A stretch of DNA of 64,000 bases from Dryocola sp031988645 (GTDB lineage Bacteria > Pseudomonadota > Gammaproteobacteria > Enterobacterales > Enterobacteriaceae). The stretch is from NCBI RefSeq assembly GCF_051307045.1, contig NZ_CP150452.1, forward strand, positions 1,612,001 to 1,676,000. The letters are read 5' to 3'. Position numbers and translations under genes: made by a program. The notes beneath the pieces are model-generated. The model worked only from the letters and a program-made list of their open reading frames with translations, had not been told where the DNA came from and did not search any database. Positions 42,414-52,033 of the stretch are shown here, piece by piece. Position 1 is the stretch's first letter, and every line of letters starts with the position of its first letter.

Positions 42414-44609
42414 ATGCCATCAACAGCTCCTTCCCGGCCGGGCCTGCGCCCGCGTCTGCTTGCGGTATTGCTTAGCGCGGCCGCGTTTCCCACGTTCGCC
42501 GCCAGCGGCGATGCCGCCGGGTCCGCCAAAGAAGAGACCATTACGGTTACCGCTACGCCGGAAGAGACTTTCCGCGCAGGCGGAGACGAACCTGTTCCGG
42601 CCTGGCTTGACGGACCGGTCGCCAACGGCGCGCGGCTGGGGCTGCTTGGCGAGCAGGAAGCGGGCAAGGTGCCGTTTAATATCATCGGCTATACCGCGAA
42701 GATGATTGAAGACCAGCAGGCGACAACCCTGAGCGACGTTATCCGCAACGACGCCACCGTGCAGGCGGTGCGCGGCTACGGCAACTTCGCCGAATCTTAT
42801 CGTATTCGCGGCTTCCAGCTTGACGGCGACGACGTGTCCTGGGGCGGGCTGTACGGCGTTTTACCCCGGCAGATCGTAGCGACGAACGTTGCGGAGCGCG
42901 TTGAAATCATCAAGGGATCGAATGCCTTCCTGAACGGCGTGCCGCCGGGCGGTACGGGCGTGGGCGGGTCCGTTAACGTTGAGCCGAAGCGCGCGGATAG
43001 CGAGCCGTTAACTCGCGTCAGCGTGGATTACGGCTCGGATTCGCAAACCGGCACTTCCCTTGATGCGGGCCGCCGCTTCGGCGATAGCGAGCAGTTTGGC
43101 GCACGCGTAAACGTACTGCACCGCGAAGGCGAAACCGCCATCGATAAAGAAAAAGCCCGCACCACCCTCGCCACGCTGGGCCTGGATTATAAAGGCGAGC
43201 GGCTGCATGGCTCGCTGGACGCCGGCTGGCAGAAATCGACCGTGCATAACGGGCGCATTGGTTTAGGGGTCGGCGCCATTACCGAAATGCCGGAGGTCCC
43301 GGATAACACGGATAACTACAGCCAGAAATGGGTCTATTCGGATATGTCCACGCGTTTCGCCGCGCTGCGCGGTGAATACGACCTGTGGGATAACTGGACC
43401 TTCTACGGCGGCCTCGGCGGCAATAACACCGACGAGCGGGGCGAATACAGCCTGCCGAAGCTGCTTGATGACGAGGGCAACGCCAGCATTACGCGGCTCG
43501 GCACCCGCTACGTTGCCGACAGCTTCTCTGGCATGACCGGCATCCGCGGCAAATTCGACACGGGCGCGATCGGCCACAGCGTTAACCTCGGCTATTCAGG
43601 CGTATACCGAAAAACCCGTGCGGCCTACACCATGTCCGGCTCAACCAACGTCATCAATATCTACGATCCTGCCCCGGTTGATTATCCGGCAACGCTCTAT
43701 CGCGGCGGGAATATGGACGATCCGCACGATCGCAGCCGCACGCGCACCTCCGGCGTTTCCGTCTCCGATACGCTTTCCGCGCTGGATGAACGCGTGCTGC
43801 TGACCCTTGGCGCCCGCCGCCAGGACGTGACGGTGCGTAACTATGATTACCAGGGCCTGGAGACTCCCGAAACGCGGTTTGACGCCTTCAAGATCACGCC
43901 GGTTTACGGCCTGGTGGTAAAGCCCTGGCAGTATATTTCCTTCTACGCCAACCATATTGAAGCCCTGCAGCCGGGGCCTACGGCCAGCAGCAAAGCGAAT
44001 AACGCCGGGCAGGTGGTCGGCATTGTGCAGTCCAGACAGAACGAAGTCGGTATGAAAATGGACTTCGGCCGCGTGGGCGGCACGCTTGCGCTGTTTGAAA
44101 TCAAAAAGCCTGTCGGCATGGTTGACGACAGCAACGTTTACGGCCTGTACGGCGAACAGCGTAATCGCGGCATGGAGCTGAACGTATTCGGCGAGCCCGT
44201 CTACGGCGTGCGTCTGCTGGGCAGCGCGCTGTGGATGAACCCTGAACTGAGTAAAACCGCGGGCGGAGCTAACGATGGCCACGACGCCGTCGGCGTGCCG
44301 TGCTATGCCGTGACGATGGGCGGCGAGTGGGATCTGCCTTGGGTACAAAACCTCACCGCCAGCGGAACCGTCACCCGCACCGGCTCTCAGTACGCTAACG
44401 CGACGAATACCATAAAGCTCGATGGCTGGACCCGCCTTGACCTCGGCGTGCGTTACAGCGCTAAGGTGAACGAACAGACGCTGACCTGGCGCGCCAACGT
44501 AGAAAACGTTACCAACGAGAAATACTGGGCGTCGGTGGACGACAGCGGCACCTACATTACGCAGGGCGATCCGCGTACGCTTAAGCTGTCTGTATCGGTA
44601 GATTTCTGA
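42414..44609 (+). CDS. TonB-dependent siderophore receptor
   Basis: The 731-aa outer-membrane receptor has a signal peptide ending near PTFA and a TonB-box-like EETITVTATPEE. A plug domain follows (QATTLSDVIRNDATVQAVRG, YRIRGFQLDGDD, ERVEIIKGSNAFLNGVPPGG) and then a 22-strand barrel ending in the terminal phenylalanine (LSVSVDF). The plug features are those of siderophore receptors of the ferrichrome/hydroxamate type; the ligand cannot be named. AGGGA precedes the ATG. It has its own promoter with Fur-like sites, separate from the ape operon. Confidence 0.88.
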   Translation: MPSTAPSRPGLRPRLLAVLLSAAAFPTFAASGDAAGSAKEETITVTATPEETFRAGGDEPVPAWLDGPVANGARLGLLGEQEAGKVPFNIIGYTAKMIEDQQATTLSDVIRNDATVQAVRGYGNFAESYRIRGFQLDGDDVSWGGLYGVLPRQIVATNVAERVEIIKGSNAFLNGVPPGGTGVGGSVNVEPKRADSEPLTRVSVDYGSDSQTGTSLDAGRRFGDSEQFGARVNVLHREGETAIDKEKARTTLATLGLDYKGERLHGSLDAGWQKSTVHNGRIGLGVGAITEMPEVPDNTDNYSQKWVYSDMSTRFAALRGEYDLWDNWTFYGGLGGNNTDERGEYSLPKLLDDEGNASITRLGTRYVADSFSGMTGIRGKFDTGAIGHSVNLGYSGVYRKTRAAYTMSGSTNVINIYDPAPVDYPATLYRGGNMDDPHDRSRTRTSGVSVSDTLSALDERVLLTLGARRQDVTVRNYDYQGLETPETRFDAFKITPVYGLVVKPWQYISFYANHIEALQPGPTASSKANNAGQVVGIVQSRQNEVGMKMDFGRVGGTLALFEIKKPVGMVDDSNVYGLYGEQRNRGMELNVFGEPVYGVRLLGSALWMNPELSKTAGGANDGHDAVGVPCYAVTMGGEWDLPWVQNLTASGTVTRTGSQYANATNTIKLDGWTRLDLGVRYSAKVNEQTLTWRANVENVTNEKYWASVDDSGTYITQGDPRTLKLSVSVDF

Positions 44610-44635
44610 TTTATTTTTGTTGCCGGCAAGGCAGG

Positions 44636-44663
44636 GCGGGTGGCTGCGCGCCACCCGCTTTTT
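44636..44663 (+). terminator. Terminator after the TonB receptor
   Basis: A nine-base-pair stem GCGGGTGGC/GCCACCCGC is followed by T5. It ends the receptor transcript before the convergent decarboxylase gene. Confidence 0.85.
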
Positions 44664-44684
44664 ATCTCCCGTTGAAACCCTGCG

Positions 44685-46988
44685 CTACTCCTTCAGCGCC
44701 CAGATGTGATAAACCCCGTCTATCAGCTCGGCGCCCTCCAGCTCTTTCTCAAAGCCTGGGAATTTCTCGCCCCATTCCGCAATGCTGCGGATGTATTTCA
44801 GCCAGGGCTCTTCGGCAGCGCCGAAGCTCTCGCCGGGCATCACTATCGGAATGCCCGGCGGATAAGGGATAACCCCGACGGCGGATACGCGGTGGGCAAG
44901 CTGGTCTATCGGCAAGTGGTCCGCAATGCCGGCCATATGCTGCTGGAAGGCGATGCGCGGGCGTTTGAACGGCACCGGAATATTGCCGAAGGCGGCGGCC
45001 TGCAGCTTGTCCATCTGGCTGGTCTTCATGTAGTTGAACATCTCGTCGCAGAGGTCTTTAAGCCCCATGCCCGAATAGCGCGCGGCGTCCGCGCTGATTA
45101 AGTCCGGCAGGCAGCGCTTGAGCAGCGTGTTGTTGTCGTAGTCGGATTTAAACTCCAGCAGGACGTTAATCAGCGTGCCCCATTTCCCTTTTGTCACGCC
45201 GATGGAGAACAGGCACAGCACCATAAAGTCGGTGGTGCGGGACGGCACTATGCCGCGTTCGCCCAGGTAGGCGGTAACCATCGCCGCCGGAATGCCGCTT
45301 TCAAGCAGGTTGCCGTCGTCGCCCATGCCCGGCGCCAGAATGCCGGCCTTAATCGGATCCAGCAGGCACCAGTCATCCTCAAGCTGTTCGAAGCCGTGCC
45401 AGGCGTCGCCGGGCTTCAGCGTCCAGCATGTCGGGTCGGTGGTGAGCTGCTCGCGGGAGGCTTTGGCAAAGGGAACCTCGTTGCCTTCGCTGTCCGTGAC
45501 GGTCGGCGCGTTCCACGGCGAGAAGAACCATTCCCCTTGTTTGGCGAACGCCGCGTGAACTTTCGCCAGCGCCAGGCGGAAGTCCACCGCCTCGTTGATC
45601 ACCTCCTGGGTGAGCGCTTCGCCCTGGCCGCCGTCCATCATCGCCGCGCCTATTTCATTGGCGGCGATAATCGCATACAGCGGGGAGGTCGTGGCCTGCA
45701 GCATATACGACTCGTTAAAACGCGAGTGCTCCACCGGCTTTTTCCCGTTGCGGATATGAATGTATGAAGCCTGGGAAAGCGAGGCGAGAAGCTTGTGCGT
45801 GGAATGCGTGGCAAAAACCGTCGGGCCGCCGCTGTCAAAATCCTTCGGGTCGCCGCGCATGGCGAAGCGGCCTTTGTACATCGGATTGAAACGTGCATAG
45901 GCATACCAGGCCTCGTCGAAATGAATCTGATCGACGCTGAGCGCCAGCAGATCCTGCGCGGCCTCCGCGTGATAGCACATGCCGTCGTAGGTGCAGTTGG
46001 TAATCACCGCATAAACGGGTTTATCGCTGACCACCTCGTGTTTTAACGGGTTAGCCGCTATCGCCTGGCGGATGCTTTCCGGCGCGAACTGCCGCCTGGG
46101 GATCGGCCCGATAATGCCGAAACGGTTGCGGGTGGGGATGAAATAGACCGGCAGGGCGCCGGTCATCACCAGCCCTTGCTCGATGGATTTGTGGCAGTTG
46201 CGGTCGCACAGCGCCACTTCCAGCTCCCCCACCACGGCCTGCATCACCGCCCTGTTGGAGCCCGACGTGCCGTTGAGCACCGAATAGCTGCGGTGCGAGC
46301 CAAACACCTCGGCGGCGTAGATTTCCGAGGCTTTGATCGGCCCGCTGTGATCGAGCAGCGAGCCCATCGCCGCGCGCTCTATGCCCGTATCGGTGCGGAA
46401 CAGGTTTTCGCCGAAGAAATCGAGAAATTCGCGCCCCACCGCGGATTTGGTGAACGCCACGCCGCCCTGGTGTCCCGGCGCCGCCCAGGAGTACTCGGGG
46501 TTTTCCATGGTGTAGTTGAACAGCGCGCGGGTAAACGGCGGCAGCAGTTGTTCGTAGTAGCGCTGGATCAGCGAGCGGGCGCGGGCGGCGATAAATTCGG
46601 CGGTATCTTCGTGCATCCAGACGAATTCATTTACCAGCCGCATGGAGTCCAGCGTCAGGGTGTCGATGCAGGAGTGTTCCGCCATCAGCAGCACCGGCAC
46701 GTTTTTATTGCGCCGGCGAATGGTTTGCAGCAGGGCGAAGGCCTGGCTGTGGGAGGCGTCGTCGTTGCCGCCGGAGGTCCAGTCGACGAAGATGCAGCAC
46801 AGCGAGGCGTCCGAGGTGACGGTGGCGATGCCGTCTTCAAAGGTGACGGCGGAGATCACCGCGAAGTTGTTCTCCTCAAGCGCCTCAATCAGCTCGGCGA
46901 TGGCCCGCCCGTTCGCGGTATTCACGTCCTGAACGCTGCTGTCGACCACCAGTATTTTACGTTTTTGGTGCGTGCCTAAATCTAGCAT
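44685..46988 (-). CDS. adiA: AdiA-like biodegradative arginine decarboxylase
   Basis: The 767-aa protein is a full-length PLP-dependent Orn/Lys/Arg decarboxylase: an N-terminal receiver-like wing, then EYSWAAPGHQGGVAFTKSAV, GTSGSNRAVMQAVVGE, and the PLP lysine in ATHSTHKLLASLSQ. It follows E. coli AdiA along its length but clearly differs from it, mainly in the wing domain and the C-terminal 150 residues. The adjacent antiporter is very close to AdiC, so arginine-to-agmatine conversion in acid resistance is the best guess; lysine or ornithine cannot be excluded. AGGAG precedes the ATG, and the gene lies 12 bp after adiC. Confidence 0.85.
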   Translation of the reverse strand: MLDLGTHQKRKILVVDSSVQDVNTANGRAIAELIEALEENNFAVISAVTFEDGIATVTSDASLCCIFVDWTSGGNDDASHSQAFALLQTIRRRNKNVPVLLMAEHSCIDTLTLDSMRLVNEFVWMHEDTAEFIAARARSLIQRYYEQLLPPFTRALFNYTMENPEYSWAAPGHQGGVAFTKSAVGREFLDFFGENLFRTDTGIERAAMGSLLDHSGPIKASEIYAAEVFGSHRSYSVLNGTSGSNRAVMQAVVGELEVALCDRNCHKSIEQGLVMTGALPVYFIPTRNRFGIIGPIPRRQFAPESIRQAIAANPLKHEVVSDKPVYAVITNCTYDGMCYHAEAAQDLLALSVDQIHFDEAWYAYARFNPMYKGRFAMRGDPKDFDSGGPTVFATHSTHKLLASLSQASYIHIRNGKKPVEHSRFNESYMLQATTSPLYAIIAANEIGAAMMDGGQGEALTQEVINEAVDFRLALAKVHAAFAKQGEWFFSPWNAPTVTDSEGNEVPFAKASREQLTTDPTCWTLKPGDAWHGFEQLEDDWCLLDPIKAGILAPGMGDDGNLLESGIPAAMVTAYLGERGIVPSRTTDFMVLCLFSIGVTKGKWGTLINVLLEFKSDYDNNTLLKRCLPDLISADAARYSGMGLKDLCDEMFNYMKTSQMDKLQAAAFGNIPVPFKRPRIAFQQHMAGIADHLPIDQLAHRVSAVGVIPYPPGIPIVMPGESFGAAEEPWLKYIRSIAEWGEKFPGFEKELEGAELIDGVYHIWALKE

Positions 46989-47000
46989 GTCGGGCTCCTG

Positions 47001-48332
47001 TTAATCGTTAACCACGGGTTTATCCAGCGGGTAGGGATTTTTGTGGCGACGGTTGTAGTTCACCGTGTACATCGCGGTAATAAACATGATGGCGACGAAC
47101 GACCACATCACCTCCGTCGCGCCTGAACCAACCACCGCCCAGATGCAGTAGACAAACGCGAGCAGCGTCAGGAACAGGAACGGCAGGCGCTGGTTGCCCA
47201 GATGCCCCTGGCCGACCAGCATCAGCGCGGCGCAGGTATAAATGTAAGGCACAAGGGTGAAGATGACGGATACGGAAGAGACGATGGCGAACTGCGAGGT
47301 GGCGTCCGGGGAGATGCTCGCCAGCTGAAAGAGCGTCATTAAGACGCCGACGATTAAAAGCCCGGCGACCGGCGTCTGGTCTTTATTCACCCTGGCGAAT
47401 ATCGGCGGGAACAGGCCGTCGTCCGCCGCGGCTTTCGCCGTTTGTCCGGCGAGCAGCGTCCAGCCCCCAAGGCTGCCCAGACAGCCGACCGCGGCGCAGA
47501 ATGATACAATCGCCCCGGCGGTCGGCCCGAGCGCCATACGCGCCGCCTCGCCAAACGGCGAGGCTGAGAGCTTCAGGTCGGCGTTGGGGATCATGCCCAT
47601 GATGGCGGTCGTTGAGAGAACGTAGCACACGGCCGCAATCAGCACGCCGCCGATGGTGGCGATGGGCACGTTACGCCTGGGATTTTTAACCACCGCCGCG
47701 GCCACCGAGGCGCTTTCCACGCCGATAAACGACCACAGCGTGACGCTCAGCGTGCTCTGTATCGCGCCGAAGGTTCCTTTGCCGCTGACGTTCCAGGCGG
47801 CCATATAGGTGTCGCTTTTAAACCAGAACCAGCCGAGCACCGCCACGGCGACAATCGGAATAAGCGCCAGAATCGTCGCCACCGCCTGCACGCGGGTGAT
47901 CATTTTCGGCCCGAGGATGTTCAGCCCGACAAACAGCCACAGGATGGCGATACAGGTTACGGTTAACGGCCAGGGCTGGTTGAGCACCGGGAAGAAGTAG
48001 CTGAGATAACCGACGCCGATCACCACCATCGCCACGTTGCCTATCCAGCAGGCAAGCCAGTAAAGCACGTTGGTCTGATAGCCGAGGAAGGGGCCGAACG
48101 CGCGTCTGGCGTAGGCGTAAGAGCCGCCGGGGCTGTCGTCGAGGGAGGACATTTTGGCGTACACCATGGATAACGACAGGGCGCCGATAATGGTCACCGC
48201 CCAGCCAAAAATAGCGATTCCCCCCGTTGCGGCAAGGCTTGCCGGCAGCAGAAAAACGCCGGAACCCATAATATTGCCCGCCACCATTAACATCACCGGG
48301 ACCAGCCCGACCTTCTGCGCTTCGCTAGCCAT
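47001..48332 (-). CDS. adiC: AdiC, arginine/agmatine antiporter
   Basis: The 443-aa APC-family transporter has 12 membrane segments and is highly similar to E. coli AdiC. Shared stretches include GSGVFLLPASLA (substrate-binding loop of TM1), LWSFIGVESASVAA (TM6), SLGGWTLLAGQTAKAAADDG (TM8) and the ending NYNRRHKNPYPLD. It exchanges external arginine for internal agmatine. AGGAG precedes the ATG. It is the first gene of a two-gene unit with the decarboxylase; the regulator adiY found between them in E. coli is absent. Confidence 0.94.
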   Translation of the reverse strand: MASEAQKVGLVPVMLMVAGNIMGSGVFLLPASLAATGGIAIFGWAVTIIGALSLSMVYAKMSSLDDSPGGSYAYARRAFGPFLGYQTNVLYWLACWIGNVAMVVIGVGYLSYFFPVLNQPWPLTVTCIAILWLFVGLNILGPKMITRVQAVATILALIPIVAVAVLGWFWFKSDTYMAAWNVSGKGTFGAIQSTLSVTLWSFIGVESASVAAAVVKNPRRNVPIATIGGVLIAAVCYVLSTTAIMGMIPNADLKLSASPFGEAARMALGPTAGAIVSFCAAVGCLGSLGGWTLLAGQTAKAAADDGLFPPIFARVNKDQTPVAGLLIVGVLMTLFQLASISPDATSQFAIVSSVSVIFTLVPYIYTCAALMLVGQGHLGNQRLPFLFLTLLAFVYCIWAVVGSGATEVMWSFVAIMFITAMYTVNYNRRHKNPYPLDKPVVND

Positions 48333-48583
48333 AAACCTACTCCTGCAGTGAGCTGAATTTTTAGAAAATTAACCCCCATAGCAGGCTTAATCGCTGGTTA
48401 TGCGGTCAATTTCATGTCGGAGCCAGGCGTCAAATCCCCTGCGGGATGCCTGTAAAGGTAAGATGAATCGATCTGTTGGGGCTTTTTTAGACTACCGTCA
48501 GCGTTAAACACGGACAGTAAGCGATATACGACGGTTGCCAGGTAAGTTTAGACTATTATCAAAGACTAACTGGAGGTTTCCCA

Positions 48584-49108
48584 ATGAGTGAACGAATGTC
48601 GGTAGTTCAGGGCGATATCACAAAAGTCGCTGTAGATGTCATTGTGAACGCGGCCAACTCATCTCTGATGGGCGGAGGCGGCGTGGACGGCGCCATTCAT
48701 CGCGCGGCGGGACCCGCGCTGCTGGCGGCCTGTAAAATGATTGTTCAGCAGCAGGGCGAATGCGCCACCGGCCACGCGGTGATTACCGAGGCCGGAAATA
48801 TCCCGGTAAAAGCGGTGATTCATACCGTGGGGCCGGTATGGCGCGGCGGTGCGCATCACGAAGCCGAATTGCTGGAGCAGGCCTACCGCCACAGCCTGGA
48901 TTTGGCGGCGGCAAACGGCTATCGCACCATTGCTTTCCCGGCCATCAGCACCGGCGTGTACGGCTATCCTAAGGAGCAGGCCGCGCGCATTGCCGTTGAC
49001 GTGGTTTATAAATACATCGGCATCAGGCCGTTACCTGAAGAGGTGGTTTTCGTTTGCTTTGACGATGAAAACGCCCGTATCTACCAGCAATATCTTGCCC
49101 AGCTTTAA
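48584..49108 (+). CDS. ymdB: YmdB, macrodomain O-acetyl-ADP-ribose deacetylase
   Basis: The 174-aa macrodomain protein (E. coli 177) has VVQGDITKVAVDVIVNAANS, GGGGVDGAIHRAAGP and FPAISTGVYGYP. It removes O-acetyl groups from ADP-ribose and in E. coli also restrains RNase III and affects biofilm. GGAGG precedes the ATG. It resumes the K-12-like gene order after the inserted block. Confidence 0.95.
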   Translation: MSERMSVVQGDITKVAVDVIVNAANSSLMGGGGVDGAIHRAAGPALLAACKMIVQQQGECATGHAVITEAGNIPVKAVIHTVGPVWRGGAHHEAELLEQAYRHSLDLAAANGYRTIAFPAISTGVYGYPKEQAARIAVDVVYKYIGIRPLPEEVVFVCFDDENARIYQQYLAQL

Positions 49109-49109
49109 T

Positions 49110-50546
49110 ATGCAAAAGGATCACGCTACCCGCCTGGGAAGGGCAATCACCCCGACGACGGCCGAGCACCCCGGCCTTAGCGGGATACACACGCTGGCAG
49201 ACAGCCTGGACGCTTTCGCCGCACGCTACATGCTGTGCGGGATGGCGGAAAAAACCCTGGATGTGCAGTATTACATCTGGGAAGACGACATGTCCGGCAG
49301 GCTGCTGTTCAGCGCCCTGCTGACCGCCGCCGAGCGCGGCGTGCACGTGCGGCTGCTGCTGGATGATAACAACACCAACGGCCTTGATGACACGCTGCGC
49401 CTGCTGAATTCGCATCCGAACATTGAAATCCGCCTGTTTAATCCTTTCTCGTTTCGCCTGTTCCGCGCCATTGGCTACCTGACGGATTTCGCCCGCCTGA
49501 ACCGGCGGATGCACAATAAAAGCTTCACCGTAGACGGCGAGACGACGATTATCGGCGGGCGCAACGTGGGCGATGCCTATTTTGGCGCCGGCGAACAGCC
49601 GCTGTTTTCCGATCTCGACGTGCTGGCCGTAGGGCCGGTGGTCGCCGACGTGTGCCAGGACTTTGAGCGCTACTGGAACTGCCAGTCGGTGTCGACGCTG
49701 GATAAGGTTCTGGACATGGACGAAGAGACGCTGCAGCAGCGCATAAGGCTGCCTGAGGAATGGAAGGACGATCCCATCGCCCGCCGCTATCTCGACCGGC
49801 TGACCACCAGCCAGTTCGCCACGCATCTGGTTTCGCGCACGCTTAAAATGTACTGGGCCAAAACCAGGCTGCTAAGCGACGATCCGCGTAAGGGCCAGGG
49901 CCGCGCGCGTAACCATACGATGCTGCCGCAACGCTTGCTGAAGGTGATAGGGGAGCCGCAGCGGGAGATAGACATTATCTCCGCCTATTTTGTGCCCACC
50001 CGCGCGGGGATAGCGCAGATTCTGGGGCTGGTTCGCAAAGGGGTGAAAATCGCCATTCTGACCAACTCCCTTGCCGCCAACGACGTGGCGCCGGTACATG
50101 CAGGCTACGCGCGCTGGCGAAAGAAGCTGTTGCGCCACGGGGTCAGGCTTTTTGAATTAAAGCCGCAGCATGAGGGGCGCAACGTTCCTCATGACCGCGG
50201 GCTGACCGGTAATTCCGGCTCGAGCCTGCATGCAAAAACCTTCAGCGTCGACAAGCAGCAGGTCTTTATCGGCTCCTTTAATTTTGATCCGCGCTCCGCG
50301 ATGCTCAACACCGAGATGGGCTTTGTGATCGAAAGCAGCACCCTTGCTGAAGATATCCATAAGCGTTTTAGCCAAAGCCAGCGGGACGCCGCCTGGACGC
50401 TGCGCCTCGACCGCTGGGGCAGGGTGAACTGGGTGGAGAATAACGACGGCAAAGAAATCGTCTGGAAAAAAGAACCGCACACCCGCTTCTGGCAGCGCGT
50501 GCTGGTGCGTCTGGTATACCGGCTGCCGGTGGAGTGGCTTTTATAA
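49110..50546 (+). CDS. clsC: ClsC, cardiolipin synthase
   Basis: The 478-aa phospholipase D-family enzyme (E. coli 473) has two HKD motifs, MHNKSFTVDGETTIIGGRN and LHAKTFSVDKQQVFIGSFN. In E. coli it makes cardiolipin from phosphatidylglycerol and phosphatidylethanolamine and works together with YmdB. The ATG at 49110 is one base after the ymdB stop. The open frame extends further upstream but only as a shadow inside ymdB. Confidence 0.94.
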   Translation: MQKDHATRLGRAITPTTAEHPGLSGIHTLADSLDAFAARYMLCGMAEKTLDVQYYIWEDDMSGRLLFSALLTAAERGVHVRLLLDDNNTNGLDDTLRLLNSHPNIEIRLFNPFSFRLFRAIGYLTDFARLNRRMHNKSFTVDGETTIIGGRNVGDAYFGAGEQPLFSDLDVLAVGPVVADVCQDFERYWNCQSVSTLDKVLDMDEETLQQRIRLPEEWKDDPIARRYLDRLTTSQFATHLVSRTLKMYWAKTRLLSDDPRKGQGRARNHTMLPQRLLKVIGEPQREIDIISAYFVPTRAGIAQILGLVRKGVKIAILTNSLAANDVAPVHAGYARWRKKLLRHGVRLFELKPQHEGRNVPHDRGLTGNSGSSLHAKTFSVDKQQVFIGSFNFDPRSAMLNTEMGFVIESSTLAEDIHKRFSQSQRDAAWTLRLDRWGRVNWVENNDGKEIVWKKEPHTRFWQRVLVRLVYRLPVEWLL

Positions 50547-50555
50547 GGCTTCGCT

Positions 50556-50586
50556 CTCCTGATGGCTTAAGTTCGGCCATCAGGAG
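50556..50586. terminator. Inverted repeat between convergent clsC and opgC
   Basis: A perfect 11-bp stem CTCCTGATGGC/GCCATCAGGAG has a nine-base loop. There is no T run on either side, so bidirectional termination is only probable. Confidence 0.45.
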
Positions 50587-50599
50587 GCACGAGATATTA

Positions 50600-51757
50600 T
50601 CAGACGGGTTTCGCGGCTTTCGGCGCGCTATTTTGCGGCTTGCCGGAGAACAGGAAGCGCAATAAAGGAATGCGCAGATGAATCTCGTAGAGCACGATAG
50701 CGATGCCGACGACAAATATTAATCCCGCGATAAACCCCAGCGCATTTGAGGCGATATGCGGGGTGATAAAGGCGCCGAAGAACAGCACCAGCGGGTGGTG
50801 CACCAGATAAATAAACAGCGATGCGTTTACGAAATAGGTCACGCGCGGCGAGTGGAAGTTGAGCAATTTATGGCCCAGCGAAAACACCACGTTGACCATC
50901 CACAGCCCCATCAGCATGGTTATTACGCTTTCGGTTTCATACATCCACGCATCGCCGCTGCCGTAGCGCTGGTTTAACAGGTAGGCGACAAAGGCCAGCG
51001 CTGCGCCAGCGGCGCATGCTGGCGAAGGGGTGGTGAATAACGCCTTCAGGTTCGGGCGGGTGAAGGCCAGCGCGCCGAGCAGGAAGAACGGCAGGTAAAA
51101 GAGCGTTTGCATCACCACGAAATTAAACAGTCCGTCGCTTAATAACGGCGCGTGAATAATAAAAATGGTCCGGCGGATTGCCCCGTATAAAATCCCGCAG
51201 GCGAGAAATAAAATTGAGAGTCTTCCTAACGAAAACGCCGCGTGGGTATTTTCTTTATGTCGCGTAACGTACCTGTTCATCTTTTTAAACAAAAAAAGAC
51301 AAACTGTCGTTAATACCACCATGACCAGTAAAAACCATAAATGAGAAATCAATTCCCAGACCAGGGTATTGTATTTTTCATAGGCGCTCAGGCTATGCCA
51401 GTTCGCCGCTTTACCGTTTACGTACTGCAGCATCAAAAACTGCGGCAGCGTAAGCAAAGGTATCGCCGTAAGCATGGGAATGCCGACGCGCTCAACGCGC
51501 ACTTTCCACCAGCGCTTAAGCGGGTAGCGCAAAAAAAGCATGTAGGAAAAGTAGCCTGAAATAACAAAGAATACCTGCATCCGGAAGGCGTGGATGAAGT
51601 CGTTAAACAGGGTGAGCCACCAGGAGGGCAGGGCGCTGTTCACGTGCCAGCTGTGGCTTGAGTAGATTAATGAGATATGGAACGGGATGCCCAATAACAT
51701 TAACCAGGCCCGGATGGAATCCAGGAAAAATTCGCGTTGCTGAGGTGCGTTACTCAT
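50600..51757 (-). CDS. opgC: OpgC, succinyltransferase of periplasmic glucans
   Basis: The 385-aa inner-membrane acyltransferase (family 3) equals E. coli OpgC in length. It has about ten membrane segments, the start REFFLDSIRAWLMLLGIPFH with the catalytic histidine, and LFIYLVHHPLVLFFGA. It transfers succinyl residues to osmoregulated periplasmic glucans. It is divergent from opgGH. Confidence 0.95.
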   Translation of the reverse strand: MSNAPQQREFFLDSIRAWLMLLGIPFHISLIYSSHSWHVNSALPSWWLTLFNDFIHAFRMQVFFVISGYFSYMLFLRYPLKRWWKVRVERVGIPMLTAIPLLTLPQFLMLQYVNGKAANWHSLSAYEKYNTLVWELISHLWFLLVMVVLTTVCLFLFKKMNRYVTRHKENTHAAFSLGRLSILFLACGILYGAIRRTIFIIHAPLLSDGLFNFVVMQTLFYLPFFLLGALAFTRPNLKALFTTPSPACAAGAALAFVAYLLNQRYGSGDAWMYETESVITMLMGLWMVNVVFSLGHKLLNFHSPRVTYFVNASLFIYLVHHPLVLFFGAFITPHIASNALGFIAGLIFVVGIAIVLYEIHLRIPLLRFLFSGKPQNSAPKAAKPV

Positions 51758-52033
51758 AATACTCCAGACATTATCGGACTAATCGTCTTATCCTTAAGAT
51801 AGCTATCCTGCAGGCTCTACGGCTAATTTGGATGACTTTCCGTGGCAACCCTACACTAACCGTGACATTCTGTCTTCCGGGCCGCGTCTTAAAGCGTAAG
51901 CAGTTGTCTTTTTTTGCTTAAAGCCTGAGCCGGCGTGCTGAACAAAGCGGGTATTTGGTTGTCGGAAAGCAGAAGTTTCCATTAAAATGGATTGGATTGA
52001 TTTAAGCACACAAAGGGGGATGTGCTGGTTAAT

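Noticed and set aside
43641..44654. 337-codon frame opposite the TonB receptor
   Set aside because: It is an antisense shadow of the receptor with no ribosome site or family features.
48849..49109. Long N-terminal extension of clsC
   Set aside because: The extension lies entirely inside ymdB in another frame and matches nothing in the family.
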